A stretch of 64,000 nt of DNA from contig NC_133472.1 in assembly GCF_025370935.1 (NCBI RefSeq), forward strand, positions 16,158,979 to 16,222,978, read 5' to 3'. The stretch comes from Choristoneura fumiferana (Eukaryota > Arthropoda > Insecta > Lepidoptera > Tortricidae). Position numbers and translations under genes: made by a program. Positions 34,399 through 46,400 of this stretch are shown in pieces; position 1 is the stretch's first letter, and each line of letters begins with the position of its first letter. The notes under the pieces are model-generated. The model searched no databases, had not been told where the DNA came from, and saw nothing but the letters and a program-made list of their open reading frames with translations.

Positions 34399-34981
34399 GT
34401 CTGATGTGCATTTCTGACTATACCCATCGAATGAAAGATCATCTTCAGTGAATTTCTTTGCTGTAGTAGTTAGCTTAGTGCCTACGAATAATAATTAGAG
34501 AATTATTATTCATAGCTTAGTGCCTATTTATAAGCACTAAGGTACTCAAAAAAATCACTCTAGCGTCAACTTTGTAGCACGGATCCTTACTAACCAAGTT
34601 CGAATACTTACTTAATAATTTCAGTCCATCAATATTAAAAAATAATGTACCTTCTTGGAATTAAACGTCAAAATTAGTAATACGTTAAGCATCCTGAACA
34701 TGTCAATCGTGTCATACTTGTTTTTCTAACAATGTATTTAAACACATTACTCAACTCTTGCGCATCTCATATAAAGCAAGAAATCTTTAAACAATAATTA
34801 GTTAGTTGAACCAAAGAAATTAAATTATTTAAATGCTAGACTTTAACCGCTGCTTCGCAAGTGACTTCCATAGATCTGGCAGTACTTATTTCATTCTCAC
34901 GAGAAGTCCCTATATTACATCGTGGTTCGTATTTGTAGTTTGAAGTTGCATTGCAAACATTCTGTTATTTTGTCTTTGTCT

Positions 34982-35497
34982 GATCTGTAATTTTGTACGG
35001 ATAATAATGAAAAAAAGTGGGGGTGATTTTTTTTTCTCATCCAGCTCTAACCTAATAGCCATAAAAAAACCTAATAGCATTAAATATTACATTAGGAGAA
35101 TATATTCTGTATTTTATATGTCGGTTGAAGTAAAATGACCATTACAAATACAAATGACCTAGCTGCTTCGGTTTCCGTCCACGTGGACGAAAACCAAATA
35201 GTTTGAAAAAATTGTATGCTAGTATTAGTCCACTAAATTTAACTGAGATTTCCATAAAAAACCCATAATAAACACTTATAATTATGTTTATATGCTTTTA
35301 AATAGACATGCGCGCCAAAAACATTAACTAGGTAACTAAAACAAACTAAACTAGCTAAAACAGTAATTAAACTGCAGGGCTACCACGAAACTCGAAACTC
35401 GAAGTTCGTGTCGTGAGGTCCCTCTGGCACTTATTTATACTATTTAATACGAGAGCGAGAAGGACGGTACGATACGAACTTCGAGTTTCGAGTTTCT
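34982..35497 (-). repeat. Right arm of the 3.6-kb inverted duplication
   Basis: Reverse complement of 31903-32448. It reads from atctgtaattttgtacgg through gtgggggtgattttttttt, the palindrome gtccacgtggac (about 35177) and gcgcgccaaaaacattaact. It ends with a nearly complete 'gggctactacgaa' MITE cut off at cgagttt (35497). A spacer of about 2.5 kb separates it from the left arm. Confidence 0.85.
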
Positions 35498-35735
35498 CAC
35501 GTTAAAACGGCTGTATGGATTTGGATGAAATTTGGTACGTAGATAGCTGGATATCTGGAATAACACATAACCTACTTTTTATCCCGATATTCCCACGGAA
35601 TCGGGATAAAATCTGAAAATCCCAACCAGCTATCTACGTACCAAATTTCATCCAAACCCATACAGCCGTTTTAACGTGAAGGAGTAACAAACACATACAC
35701 ACACACAATCTTTCGCAGTTATAATATTAGTAGGA
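35498..35735 (+). repeat. Fold-back element followed by an RTE-like tail
   Basis: cacgttaaaacggctgtatg (35498) is matched by its complement ending at 35678, and the arms are about 50 bp. Immediately after, aggagtaacaaacacataca and ttataatattagtaggat form the usual 3' tail of the RTE-like moth repeat. The inverted arm contains that repeat's own phrase (aaatttcatccaaa), so the hairpin arose by inverted duplication of it. Confidence 0.7.
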
Positions 35736-35833
35736 TATCTCTTCTTAGTCGCTAAACTCTTGATAGAGTTAAAGCCACATTCACTTTTATCTGACGTAGT
35801 GTGTTGTGATTGTGATACACTCTCTCTCTATAC

Positions 35834-36063
35834 CTTGTGATGCGACACAACACAAGCCGTCACCACAACACACTGCATCAGATAAATATGAGCGCAACCC
35901 TAATATAATGTATAAAACCGATACCGTTCTGATGCGTCACGATACAACAGGACACATAAATGTGAATGCAATATGTGGGGGGAGGCTCCAATAGCCCACA
36001 GCGGCTTTACACCAGTGTGCAGTTATGTGTGTTGTGACGGCTTGTGTTGTGTCGCATCACAAG
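35834..36063. repeat. MITE with 37-40 bp terminal inverted repeats
   Basis: The left arm at 35834-35873 (cttgtgatgcgacacaacac...) and the right arm at 36027-36063 are complementary except for a 3-base indel. About 150 bp of unique sequence lies between them. No ORF of note. Confidence 0.8.
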
Positions 36064-36149
36064 CTACATATAGTCTTGGTCGTCGATTGAGGATCAGTAG
36101 AGAACCTTATAATAATTCGTATCTGAGAACTAGTCAAGTCAGACCTTAG

Positions 36150-36357
36150 GCTTCAATATATTATCCTAAGTTATAAGAAATCATATTTTAAATTGTTATA
36201 ACATATTTTATATTGTTATAAAAAAAAACAGGACTGACCATTGAACTTGGCACGCATTTAGATCTCACTTCTTTTGTCGTTAAAGTCAGCAATCAAGGTA
36301 TATAACATAACATTGAACTTGGCTCTCATTTCACATTTATGTTTTGATGGGATATTG
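36150..36357. repeat. Dispersed repeat, inverted copy of 3871-4115
   Basis: Carries aggcttcaatatattatcct, tagatctcacttcttttg and gctctcatttcacatttatg, the reverse complements of phrases in the 3.9-kb repeat, in reverse order. Confidence 0.65.
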
Positions 36358-39300
36358 CACTACTTAATTACACAATTAAATTTATGACATTCTTAAAAAA
36401 AGTGTGAGAATGATTACACACACAGCTACAACATGTCGTGTAATGACAGCAGGATTTTGTTTGTCATTTACTCATTCATTTCATTCATTCCCCTTTTGTG
36501 CAATCAGTTATTTTTGTAGCTGTGTGTGTAATCATTCACTTCAACTCTCATGGCACTATCTACAGTTTTTTTTGCTAGTCACTGAAATTGAATTCCCAAA
36601 AAAAGATACAAGCTTTTTATATCTGCTTATTAGGGCATTAGATACTGTGACCAACAATCCCTGCTGATGCTATGCCGGAATTTATTTTAACCCGGAAACC
36701 CAGAAATAAAATTCTGTAACTTTGTTTTTAATAGTTAGGTTAGGTTAGGTTGGCTAACAAGCTACATCAAAGGTCAGTGTTACAGGATTCTAAGTCTAAC
36801 ACATTAAAGCAATACTATTTACCCGTATACCGAAGTAAGATTTGGTTACTATTTTTTCCATTTATTATGCAATAGCTGATTCCCGCGACTTCGTCTACGA
36901 ATAATTTTTGTCGCTTTCCTTCGGAAATTAGGGTATTTTCCGGATAATATTATCCTGTGTGCAAACGCAGATTATAAACTATATAAGTATATTATGTTAG
37001 TACTTTGATTAAACGTCCTTAAAACTATGCTTACTTATTCTCATAACACTTCAGCGACATTTTTTACATAATTATATCATATTACAAATGATTATTTTTT
37101 TTTTATTCGACTGGCAAACGAGCAAGTGGGTCTCCTGAATATAATGTTTTCTAATTATTTTATCAACAAAAACATTAAAAGGCACCGTTAAGATTATGAA
37201 AACTGGCTTCTATAACTACCTACTTCAACTTAATCTATTTGGTAATTTGGCAGTTCATTTTCGTATTTATCTCATTACCGATAGTTACGGCGATCCAATA
37301 AATAGAGTAATAAAATTGAACTATAGTGCTATTTATACTGTGATAGTTATTTATTTATGACGAAAGTGTTCCGGCACGCACTTGAATCCTACATGAATTA
37401 AATTTATAATAAATCAGTAAATTAGACACCTATAGAATAGTTATTTGTGCAACAAGAGAGCAAAGTTGTTTTTTGTTGCGAGTTATGATTTTATTTATTG
37501 ATAAGAAACAAACAGTCTTGTACAGAATTATGAGCAGACTTAAATTAACACAATCTAGACCTATAGTTTGAATCCCGAGTAGGCGAAGGATTCTATAATT
37601 CAGAGCAGCAAGGGATTCAAACACACGAGATGCAAAAAAACTTTGGTCTCGTGTGACACATACAATTTTTCACCTCAGCAGCGAGAACATAATTTAAATG
37701 TAACATAAGAATAAAACCACATATACAAAAAAAAACACTTTTTTTAAATATAATCCGATTATTAAGATACAAATATAATAATCACATTAAAAACCCTAAC
37801 TCAAAAATGATACATACAGTCGCGGATTAAGTACATCTTTAAAAAGTCACCAGAAAGTTAAGAATGTCAAATATTGTTCAAAAGTGGTAAGTAGAGAGGT
37901 TTTGAATTCGGAACGAAAAAGTGTCCAGTAGGTACAATATAAATCTCATACTCCTAACATGCATTGTAATTTGAACGTAGAACTACTTGTAAAATATGTC
38001 ATACTCGTACTTATTTTTTAATACTGAAAAAGCCTCATCTTTGGGTCATTGAAAAGGTTGAACAAAAAACGTATAATTTATTATAAATGTTATTAAACCT
38101 TTAAATATGATTTTATTAAGATTTCTATTACATAAACATAATTAGAGATTTGTCACAAATTCATTCAATTTGATAAATATTTATTCCAACTGTAGAGGCA
38201 GTATACGGAATTCTTTTATATATAAAAAATAGTTGAGGCTTTCGTGCAACGAGGTTGATAATTTACATTTTGGAAATATTTCGTTTTCATGTAATTTATT
38301 AGGTAGGTAGCGATATATATATATATATATATTTAATACCATAAATTTAATTTAACTTTGTAATCAACATATTTGATCCTATCTCTCGCTTTTTTCGTGT
38401 TGAAGTGAAAGTCACAGATCAAAGTGAAGTTCAAATATTTGGAATTCAGTGAGTAGATCCAACACTATCCTCAGCATTAAAAAAATAATCAAAAAGTTAC
38501 TTTGTCTCACGGAGTGAGCAAAATGCGATTTTGCTCACTGATTTCTCATAGCAAAACCTGCCTATTTGAGTTGCTGAGGTAAAAAAGAATCTTTGATGCA
38601 GTGATAATAGCGTTATAAAATATTTGAATGAGCAGTTAATAACTGAATGGCCCGTCCAAAGCTGGCCAACTCCAGTTTCATAAAAATAAATGTAGGTGAA
38701 AAGTATTTACTTGTATGTATTAAGTATAATTAATAGTAGAGAAGTAAAGTGGCATAGCTTTTGCCCCCGCGCGGGTGTCTTCTCAGACTATCTCCACACG
38801 ACCAAATTTCATCTTAATCGGTTCAGCGGTTCAAGCTTGATGAGGTACGCCTATTTCCTTAAATAACTATAGAACTATTTATACTAAATTTCAGATTATC
38901 AATTTATTTTCAGCATTTATATACTTTTTACATCAAATAAATTACATAACCAGCACTAGTAGGGGCCAAATTATTTCCTATATAAACTAGGTTCTGGCGC
39001 TTCGCCGGCCGCTACCGCAGCACGCTCGCTTTGCTCGCTCGGCTCGCGCGTTGTGGTCGCAATTGTAGCTAACGCTCCTTCTCGCTTCGCTCGTCGTCGT
39101 ACCTAATTTTCCGGTGCCAAATTGTCAATAAAAGTTATTTTGCCATGAGAATGAGTATCATCTACGCAGGCTCTAGTTAATTGGCTGTAATGGCTGTGCA
39201 TTCAGTATTTTTAATGCGATAGTAGTATTTTTGTACCTAAAAAAAATTTATTTGTCTCGCATTAGAGGAAAAAAAGTAATGTCGTGCTAAATTTTCGTTT

Positions 39301-39742
39301 CGAATTATCTGCAGTACTAGTTTTGCTAAACATTTGTATTGAAATAATTTAATTGATGTACAAAAGTACATAAATGATTAGAATAAATTGATAGGCAATT
39401 ATTTATTTGATGTGCAATTAATAATATTCCTTTTCAAATGAATCGGCCCAATAGTTTCGGAACACAACGGTTGTGATGTCTATCGCAGCCGTTATACAGG
39501 TGCAGCAACAGGATAGGTGTTAGGTACATCTCATTTCTATCTATTACTATTAACGTAACAACACTAACGGCAGAAACTCAGCTCACTGACTCGCATCGCA
39601 CGAAATGAACTCTATTATAATCGAGTACTGATTAATTATGAACAGCACGAAAACTATCTATACAACAGTAAAGATATTATCTGATATATTTTGGTTCAGA
39701 CAACAGTTGGACCTATACTAATTACCCTTTACTTTATTCCAG
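36358..39742. other. Remainder of ttk intron 1
   Basis: No gene recognised. Contains a short ggttaggttaggttgg run (about 36735), poly-T/poly-A tracts, an (at)n microsatellite at 38315-38332, a palindrome gtgagcaaaatgcgattttg (about 38514-38538), and RTE-like fragments at 36870-36960 and 38755-38855. A CpG-richer patch with gctcgctttgctcgctcggc lies at 38995-39100. It ends in a strong acceptor: tactaat branch-like sequence, a pyrimidine tract and ccag at 39741-39742. Confidence 0.5.
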
Positions 39743-40819
39743 GTTCTCCTGCGCTCGTCACAAAATCTACGATACAGAAACTAGCTAAAATGGCACTTGG
39801 AAATTAAAAAAATACTGCTGTTGTTACTTTGTTGATTTGTTCATGGAACAAGAGAAAAACTTATGTATACATCATTGTCGATTGTTGGTATATTGGATAA
39901 GAAGTCTTAACGGGTAAATAGTAATCCTGTGGGAAAAGGAAATATACTCTCAAAATGGCTTCACAACGATTCTGTTTGCGGTGGAACAACCACCAGTCAA
40001 ACATGTTGTCTGTATTTGACCAACTACTTCATGCAGAGACTTTTACTGATGTAACGTTGGCAGTGGACGGCCAGTTATTAAAAGCGCACAAGATGGTTTT
40101 ATCAGCTTGTAGTCCATACTTTCAGGCGCTATTTGTAAACCATCAGGAAAAACATCCCATTGTGATTTTGAAAGACGTTCCATATTCCGACATGAAAAGC
40201 TTATTAGACTTCATGTACCGAGGAGAAGTAAGTGTTGACCAAGAACGATTGACAGCGTTCTTAAAAGTGGCTGAAAGCTTAAGAATAAAAGGTCTCACTG
40301 AAGTAAATGAGGAAAAGTGCGACATTCCAGCACTAACCAATTCTCTTATTCAACAACAGCAACAGACATCAGCATCCGCCCACACACCCCCTCCGCAACT
40401 TCATAGAATACATCCCTACATGCAACAAAAAAGACCAGCTTCTGGAATGCCAACTGGTGGAGCGCCACCAAATCTTTTGATGCCCTTGCTGGGAAATGCT
40501 CTAATGCAACCTAAAAGGAAAAGAGGGAGGCCAAGGAAACTGAGCGGAAGTTCGAGCGATGCATTGACCACAGCTGCTAGCCCCCCGGGTGAATTCGTTC
40601 CCGAGTCTGCTTCCCACGTATCTTCTAATCGACCCGGTGATCAATTGATTAGAGGTTCTCCAGAGATGCTGGAAGTGAAAATGTCTATGGATGGCTTCAG
40701 TGCCGAAGACGGCGCTACTTCCGGCGGCGAGGAGGCGGGGGAAGCCTTGCTGATCGATGAGGGCGACGACATACACTCCACAGATGCCCAGATGATCGGA
40801 AAAGACTCAGAATCTGCAG
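39743..40819 (+). CDS. ttk: ttk common exon: 5' UTR end, BTB/POZ domain and AT-hook
   Basis: Tramtrack is a nuclear transcriptional repressor. In flies it silences segmentation and neuronal genes and controls glial, sensory-organ, eye and tracheal fates. The coding part starts at ATG 39955 (context caaaatggc), the only start that includes the full BTB. Residues 1-118 form a BTB/POZ domain of the insect ttk group, with the hallmark FCLRWNNHQSN at 6-16, then TDVTLA, LKAHKMVLSACSPYF and ESLRIKGLTEV. Its sequence is closer to fly Ttk than to Lola, Broad, Fruitless or Mod(mdg4) as I remember them. A QQQQQ run follows at 133-137. An AT-hook, KRKRGRPRKLSGSS, starts at 187, and an acidic region lies at about 250-275. 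After 288 codons plus one base (40819) comes a consensus donor, gcag|gtacgt. The acceptor is at 39741-39742. Unspliced read-through would add only eight residues before a stop at 40843-40845. Confidence 0.95.
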
Positions 40820-41633
40820 GTACGTCTATATCTTTGACCAAATAATTGTATTGGTTATGTCCTCCTAGTTGGTTTTTCGACGTCTGTTGTATAGCTTAAA
40901 CTTGACTTTCAATATAAATCTATAATAAAAATAAATCACTAGCCCGATTCATATAAAAATGTACCTCGTTTATTTATGAAAACGTTATGCGGATATTTTA
41001 TACATACTTGCATTTCTTTGTAAATACATAATAATCTTCCTTTCTGTTGACCTAACACTGTTAAATAACAGTTAAAATATGTTGAAAAAAAGGGAAAAGC
41101 TAATGGGATATAAGCTTTGATGTTAGGGAACTGTTTAAGTGTCCAGTGAAGTGTATACTGATAACTTATTTACATACCTATTTAAAGTTTATCCAAAAGG
41201 GGTAAGTCATTATGTATTAAATTATTTTTGACATATTCAAGTAACAAGCTTATTTCTTCTATCAAACAACAGTTTAACTATTGCTTGCTTTTCTGCTTTT
41301 GGGGAGAGCTATTAGAGGAATGGCCAGGGGCAAATTCGGTGTGGTAATGGTTTGGGTAATATTTATCTTTCTCCTAAAACTTATTTTATTACATATCATT
41401 TACATAAAGTTGACGTTAATTAAAAGGGAAAACAAACAAGGCTTATTCCCAATAGCTTTCCTTCATTAAAAGCAATTGGAAATATTTTAAGTAAAGTACT
41501 TACTAATATAATAAACAAAATTGAAATAAATCCTGATGTGCTTAAATATTTCCAATCAATTTCTAAGTTCAAATAATTTAAATTAAATAAGCAAGTGAAT
41601 CCCAAAATAAGAGCTAAAATTGTAACATTGCAG
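40820..41633 (+). other. Intron between the common exon and the p69 exon, with possible poly(A) signals
   Basis: Intron bounded by gtacgt and attgcag. Two overlapping AATAAA hexamers lie at 40924-40934, about 80 bases after the read-through stop codon, so a truncated BTB-plus-AT-hook message ending here is conceivable. The acceptor at 41632-41633 has almost no pyrimidine tract. Confidence 0.55.
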
Positions 41634-42433
41634 ATCCCGAAAAAGCATCAAATGGGGAATTACACCACAACAATAATTCAACAAACGGACCAATTCTCTC
41701 TATCGAAAATGGATCCATTAAACAGGAGCCAGCGACTGATGCTACCGATGGCTTTAATGAACCAACTGAATACAAATATAACCCGGACAGAAGCCGTGAT
41801 AATTCTAATTCGCAGGACGGTCCTATTAAAGATGCAGATGAAAAAAACCGAATGGGCCGGAACTTGAAGCCAAAGAATAGTAAAAAATTACTACCCCAAA
41901 TGTCAAAAATTAGAGCTCGAAACTTATTCAATCAATTATCTGGTCTTTCTAATTTGAACCCTGCTCTTAATAGCTTCGACAAATTCGCGCCGGAAACTGT
42001 GCTCATGCCCGCTCTTGCCACGCAGCTTTTTGCTGCCGAGCTCGACCACAACACTCTCAACAACTTGACTAATAATGAAGTGTCCGAGCTGGCCCAAACA
42101 AACTGGGAGCATCGCATATTTCCCTCTCCTATAAGGAAAAATAATATGAGTAATTTGGGGAATTATCACGAGGAAACTAATGAATCTGTAAGAGACTATT
42201 GTATCAAAGAAGGAGAAAATGTTTTTCGATGCAAAATTTGTTCGAGAGTTTATACTCATATAAGTAATTTTTGTCGGCACTATGTAACATCTCATAAGAA
42301 GGACGTGAAGGTCTTTCCGTGTCCCATTTGTTTTAAAGAATTCACTCGAAAAGATAATATGATCGCACACCTTAAAATAATTCACAAAAATCAATCGAAT
42401 GCTAATGAACAGATGGCTAAGCAGGAGTCTTAA
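41634..42433 (+). CDS. ttk: ttk p69/beta-type terminal exon (two C2H2 fingers)
   Basis: Spliced to the common exon in phase 1 (g|at makes Asp289), this exon is open from 41634 to the TAA at 42431-42433 and gives a 554-residue protein. Two C2H2 fingers of the DNA-binding type known from fly Ttk69 are clear. Finger 1 is CKICSRVYTHISNFCRH with Cys488, Cys491, His504 and His509. Finger 2 is CPICFKEFTRKDNM with Cys518, Cys521, His534 and His539. Both are C-X2-C-X12-H-X4-H. The linker (290-487) is Asn/Ser-rich and weakly conserved. Only 15 residues follow finger 2, against a long tail in Drosophila Ttk69 (about 640 residues in total), so the fly's CtBP-binding region has no counterpart here. The exon is AT-rich. 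An AATAAA lies at 42568. Confidence 0.93.
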
Positions 42434-43400
42434 TTGGGGGTTAAGGAGAATGTGGTCGAATACATAATTTCTCCATTATTTAACGATGATTTAAAGAGAT
42501 CTGATTAAAGCTTGATTAAGATTACACTTGTTGCCTCATTACGCGATGTAATACAGCGATATTTTTAAATAAAATAGCGGCATTGAATTTGTGTTCGAGC
42601 TCTAGTTTCAAATATATACTTTAACTTAGTTTGTTGATAAGAAACGATGGAAGAGAAGTTGTTAATATTTATTTATTTTGTTCGAATTCATATCTCGGAG
42701 AGCTATCATCAAAGAGATTTATGAATTTTCTATTTAATTTACTTGTTATTTCGCACTTATGTACTTGTTACTTAATTTTATTACTTACAAAATTTCAGGG
42801 TACAAAATAATTACTCAAGGTGATCGTTAAATCAAATGGTAGTTTTAGATGACCGTATGTATGTGCTGATCATTATTTGCAATTCTCATTGAACTGAATT
42901 AGTGTAGGTTTCTTAGTTACTTATAGTTTGTTTATTGATGCCGTGGCCGCTGATTGAAGAAGGGCGGGCATAGGAAGGCGCGGCAGGAGTAGTTTATTTA
43001 TTGTGCGGACACGTGACTTGTCCAGCAGAGGCTAGGCTAGCCGGCACCGGAGCGCACCGGCCCTCGGCCGGCGGGCCCTTCGAGGAGGGTGGAGGTGACC
43101 TCTTCTCTAGCTGAACTAGGAATGCGAACGTTACTAGTGGTTTCAATTGCATTTTCATTTGACTTGCCTTATTAGTGATTTTAGTTGTAAATATCGATTT
43201 GACTTCTTTGAAGTAAAACTCAACACAGGCTATGATTTTTATTTTCTAGAACTTGTTAAGGTTATTTTAAAATAGTTTATTCAATGTTGAAAGCTTTGGT
43301 TGTAAATGTAATTGTTATTCAATACAAATACATTATTAGAAACTAAATATTTATGAGTAAAAAATAAAATAGATTTTTAAAATCTCAGTAACAGCGAAAA
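42434..43400 (+). other. p69 3' UTR and following sequence, with a GC-rich block
   Basis: Poly(A) hexamers are present at 42568-42573 and near 43364, so the 3' UTR may be short or about 0.9 kb. A CpG-rich block at 42950-43110 contains a cacgtg E-box core (43010-43015) and strongly self-complementary ccggc/gccgg runs (43040-43080). No coding sequence. Confidence 0.45.
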
Positions 43401-46400
43401 TTTAGTTTTAGATATACTTAAAACTGGTAAGGATTCAGTTCCTGAATATCTATTTATCTAATGGAAACATAGAAATGGCCCCAAATCTTGTAGCTGTTCT
43501 CTCCAGGCTATGCAAGAGACGCTAATCGTATTCTAACTAACTAATTTGGCTCAGGGACCCAAAGAGGGTCTTGGCCTCCGAAACGAGAGCACGCCACGTA
43601 ATCGTATTCAAATAAATATATTGAAATGGAGAAACTATATACCTATTTACATAGAAATATATATATATATATAAAAGTATATAAAAAAAGTTATAGAAAA
43701 GTAGATCCACCTACTTACTAATTATGCCTATTATCTTTCAAAGACAATATTATGACGAAAAAGAAAATTTGTGTGAATTACACCTACATAGATCCAAGTT
43801 TCAAAAATTCACAATTATGAACACATTTTATTTTAAAATGTTAACACTTAATTGTAAATATAATCATTACAACAGAAGTTGTAAAAAGTGATCTTAGCAA
43901 GGTGCTTTGAAAGAAGTATATAAATGACAGGAATCATGAGATGATTTGTAAATTCTATTTTAGTAGAAATCAAATGCCTTAAATATGTAATAAGTAACAA
44001 TACTTAAAATATTAATATAAAATTAGAGGCAAATGTAGTCTTCCATGTATCGATAGCAACACTTTATCTCGACTCAAACAGTAAGTAAATTTCACTTGTG
44101 ACTTAAGTAAGTCATATTCATAAATTGGTAACGTTTTAGCGTCCACAACATCCTGTCGAGTAATGATTTTGTAGCAGGACATGGAAACAGCTAAACGATA
44201 CTAAGTTTATTTTGAAAACAATATCAAACTCATACATCTAAAACCAGCCTTACTTATGATAGGTATGTAAATAATTGTGACCTTGCCGTACCTATTACGC
44301 ACGATGTCTGATCAAGTCGCTTTTCCCATACAAATGTAGTACCGAAATTACGTTTTATACACATAATATATTGCTTAAACAAGAGAGGCACCGTTTCCAG
44401 AACTACATTTGTGTGGAACATGAAGCTGCAAATCAAAGCCTAGTGCTACGAGAGTGGTGCATATCGGATGTTCTTCACTTTTTATACTAAGAGATTTCCT
44501 ACATGTGTGCTCAGCGATTAATATTAATTTACGTTATTTGAGTTCAATTAAGCAATGGTTGACACAAGTGACATGCTGCAGCTTCTTGTCAGCTTAATTT
44601 ACATATATTAAATGTACAGATTTTGTTTGTCGATTTATTGTACCCCTACCTTTTGATCTTCATTTTAATAATTTTAACTGATTTTTCATTCAACACTGGA
44701 TTTTGTTTAATGAAGATTAAAATGGGACACATATGTTATCAAATATTTGTTTTTCTCTTGCTTTCTTGCAAATATTTCTTCTTTGCCTGTACATTTCTAA
44801 ATTGTATAGATTAAAGTGAGTTGCCATTGAGGTTTTGTTTGGCCTTTATCTAAGTAACTCAAAATGTTACAATTGTTTTAACTGCTTTCTATATTTTACG
44901 TTTTGTCTTATTTAAAACTGCACGCCAAGCGAATGTTTACGTAGTGTCTTAAGTACATAAATGCTCAAAACAGCTAAAGTGGAATATCATATTGGAAACG
45001 ACTTTATGTCGCTCGGTACATTTGGGTCAATGTAATCTGGTTTTTCCTCAATGATTTAAAAAACAAACCTTTCAATATATCATAAAAGTAAAATAATTAA
45101 TTTACAGTATTTATTCGAAAGTAACTTTTCCCCTAAAGATTTCAGCTGTACCTACTTACTTATTTTCGCGGCGTTATATTTTTCCTTGTTAATCCTGCTA
45201 GTCTTTTTATAAGACAATAAGACATCATTTTATTACACCTATTTATTGTTACATTCTCATTTAAGTATGTTGGGTTTGGGCAATAACAATAACTGCTTGC
45301 CAAGCATTTTGTCACTTTTGTCACCAGAAGACAAATTGTATGCGTTCACGTTACTTAATACAACTTTTGATAAGTTGTTGTAGCTATTGTACCTACTTGA
45401 TTGAATATCCGATATGCATAGTGATATGTACGCCAATGTCTGCCACAGCATAATAGCGATTGTCTGAAGTGAGGCTGTCTAAGCATTGATATTTACTCGT
45501 AAGTATATATACATATTCATTCTCAACCCCACAAACCAAATTCTAGTAACATAAAGTAGGTCCGGGCTCCAGGAGACGCTTGCCTATTAGGGTGCCTTTA
45601 CTTGTATATTAAATCATAAGTTAAATATTTATTGACTACTAGATTATTAAGAAATTTCAAAGAATGTTATGTAAAATTATTTATTTTAATTATTCAGAGT
45701 TTACAATATACTTTAAGAAGCTTCCTTAGGAATTTAGACACCTTTTAGACCCATGTAGAAAGACTAACGTCGTTGTACTTATCTGAATAAGAAATATATC
45801 ATCTCATGTTTCCGACTTAATTTGGATAGTGAAAATCGTTCAAGATTTTGAAATGAATTACCTAAATTTTATGGATCGAGGCGAGAAGTCTTGATTGAAT
45901 CAATATTAAGACTGTAAGAATTCTTAAAAACGAATTTATTGTACCTACCTTTCATAAGCTTTATATACAATTTAAATGGGGCATTCTTTGAAAGGTACAT
46001 ACCTAAAAGAAAATTTATATGGTAGGGGTGAGGCGATTATTGAACGTTTAAAAATTTCTTACTTATATAGTCAGCCAGTGCCTAAGCATACCTTATTCGA
46101 AATTTATATGCATCCTTTAATTTATCGTTTTGTCCTTAATTTATTAAGATCTTTTTATTTTATACATAGATTTATATTTTCTAAATCAACTCGATGTTAT
46201 TTATTACATGTTATATCATCAATTGGTGCTAAATTATACTTAAGAAATGTTACATTTGATGTAACATTTGAAGCAAAATTCCCTATTTACGTTTCGTCAA
46301 CATAAAAATAGAGTGTTACTTTTAGTCTCTATTTGTATGACTTTATGGTCAAAAGTTGGTTATCTGAATTTGATGTTGACTGTACATAAGTATTAAGTAT

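Noticed and set aside
34242..34451. 69-residue open frame
   Set aside because: It lies almost entirely on a fold-back MITE (34280-34398).
40501..40776. Minus-strand frames opposite the ttk common exon
   Set aside because: Shadow frames of the BTB exon, with no independent signals.
41936..42394. 152-residue minus-strand frame
   Set aside because: Shadow of the p69 zinc-finger exon on the other strand.
45976..46305. 109-residue open frame
   Set aside because: Leu/Phe/Tyr-rich, no motif, and contains a palindromic repeat (gttacatttgatgtaac). Chance frame in AT-rich DNA.
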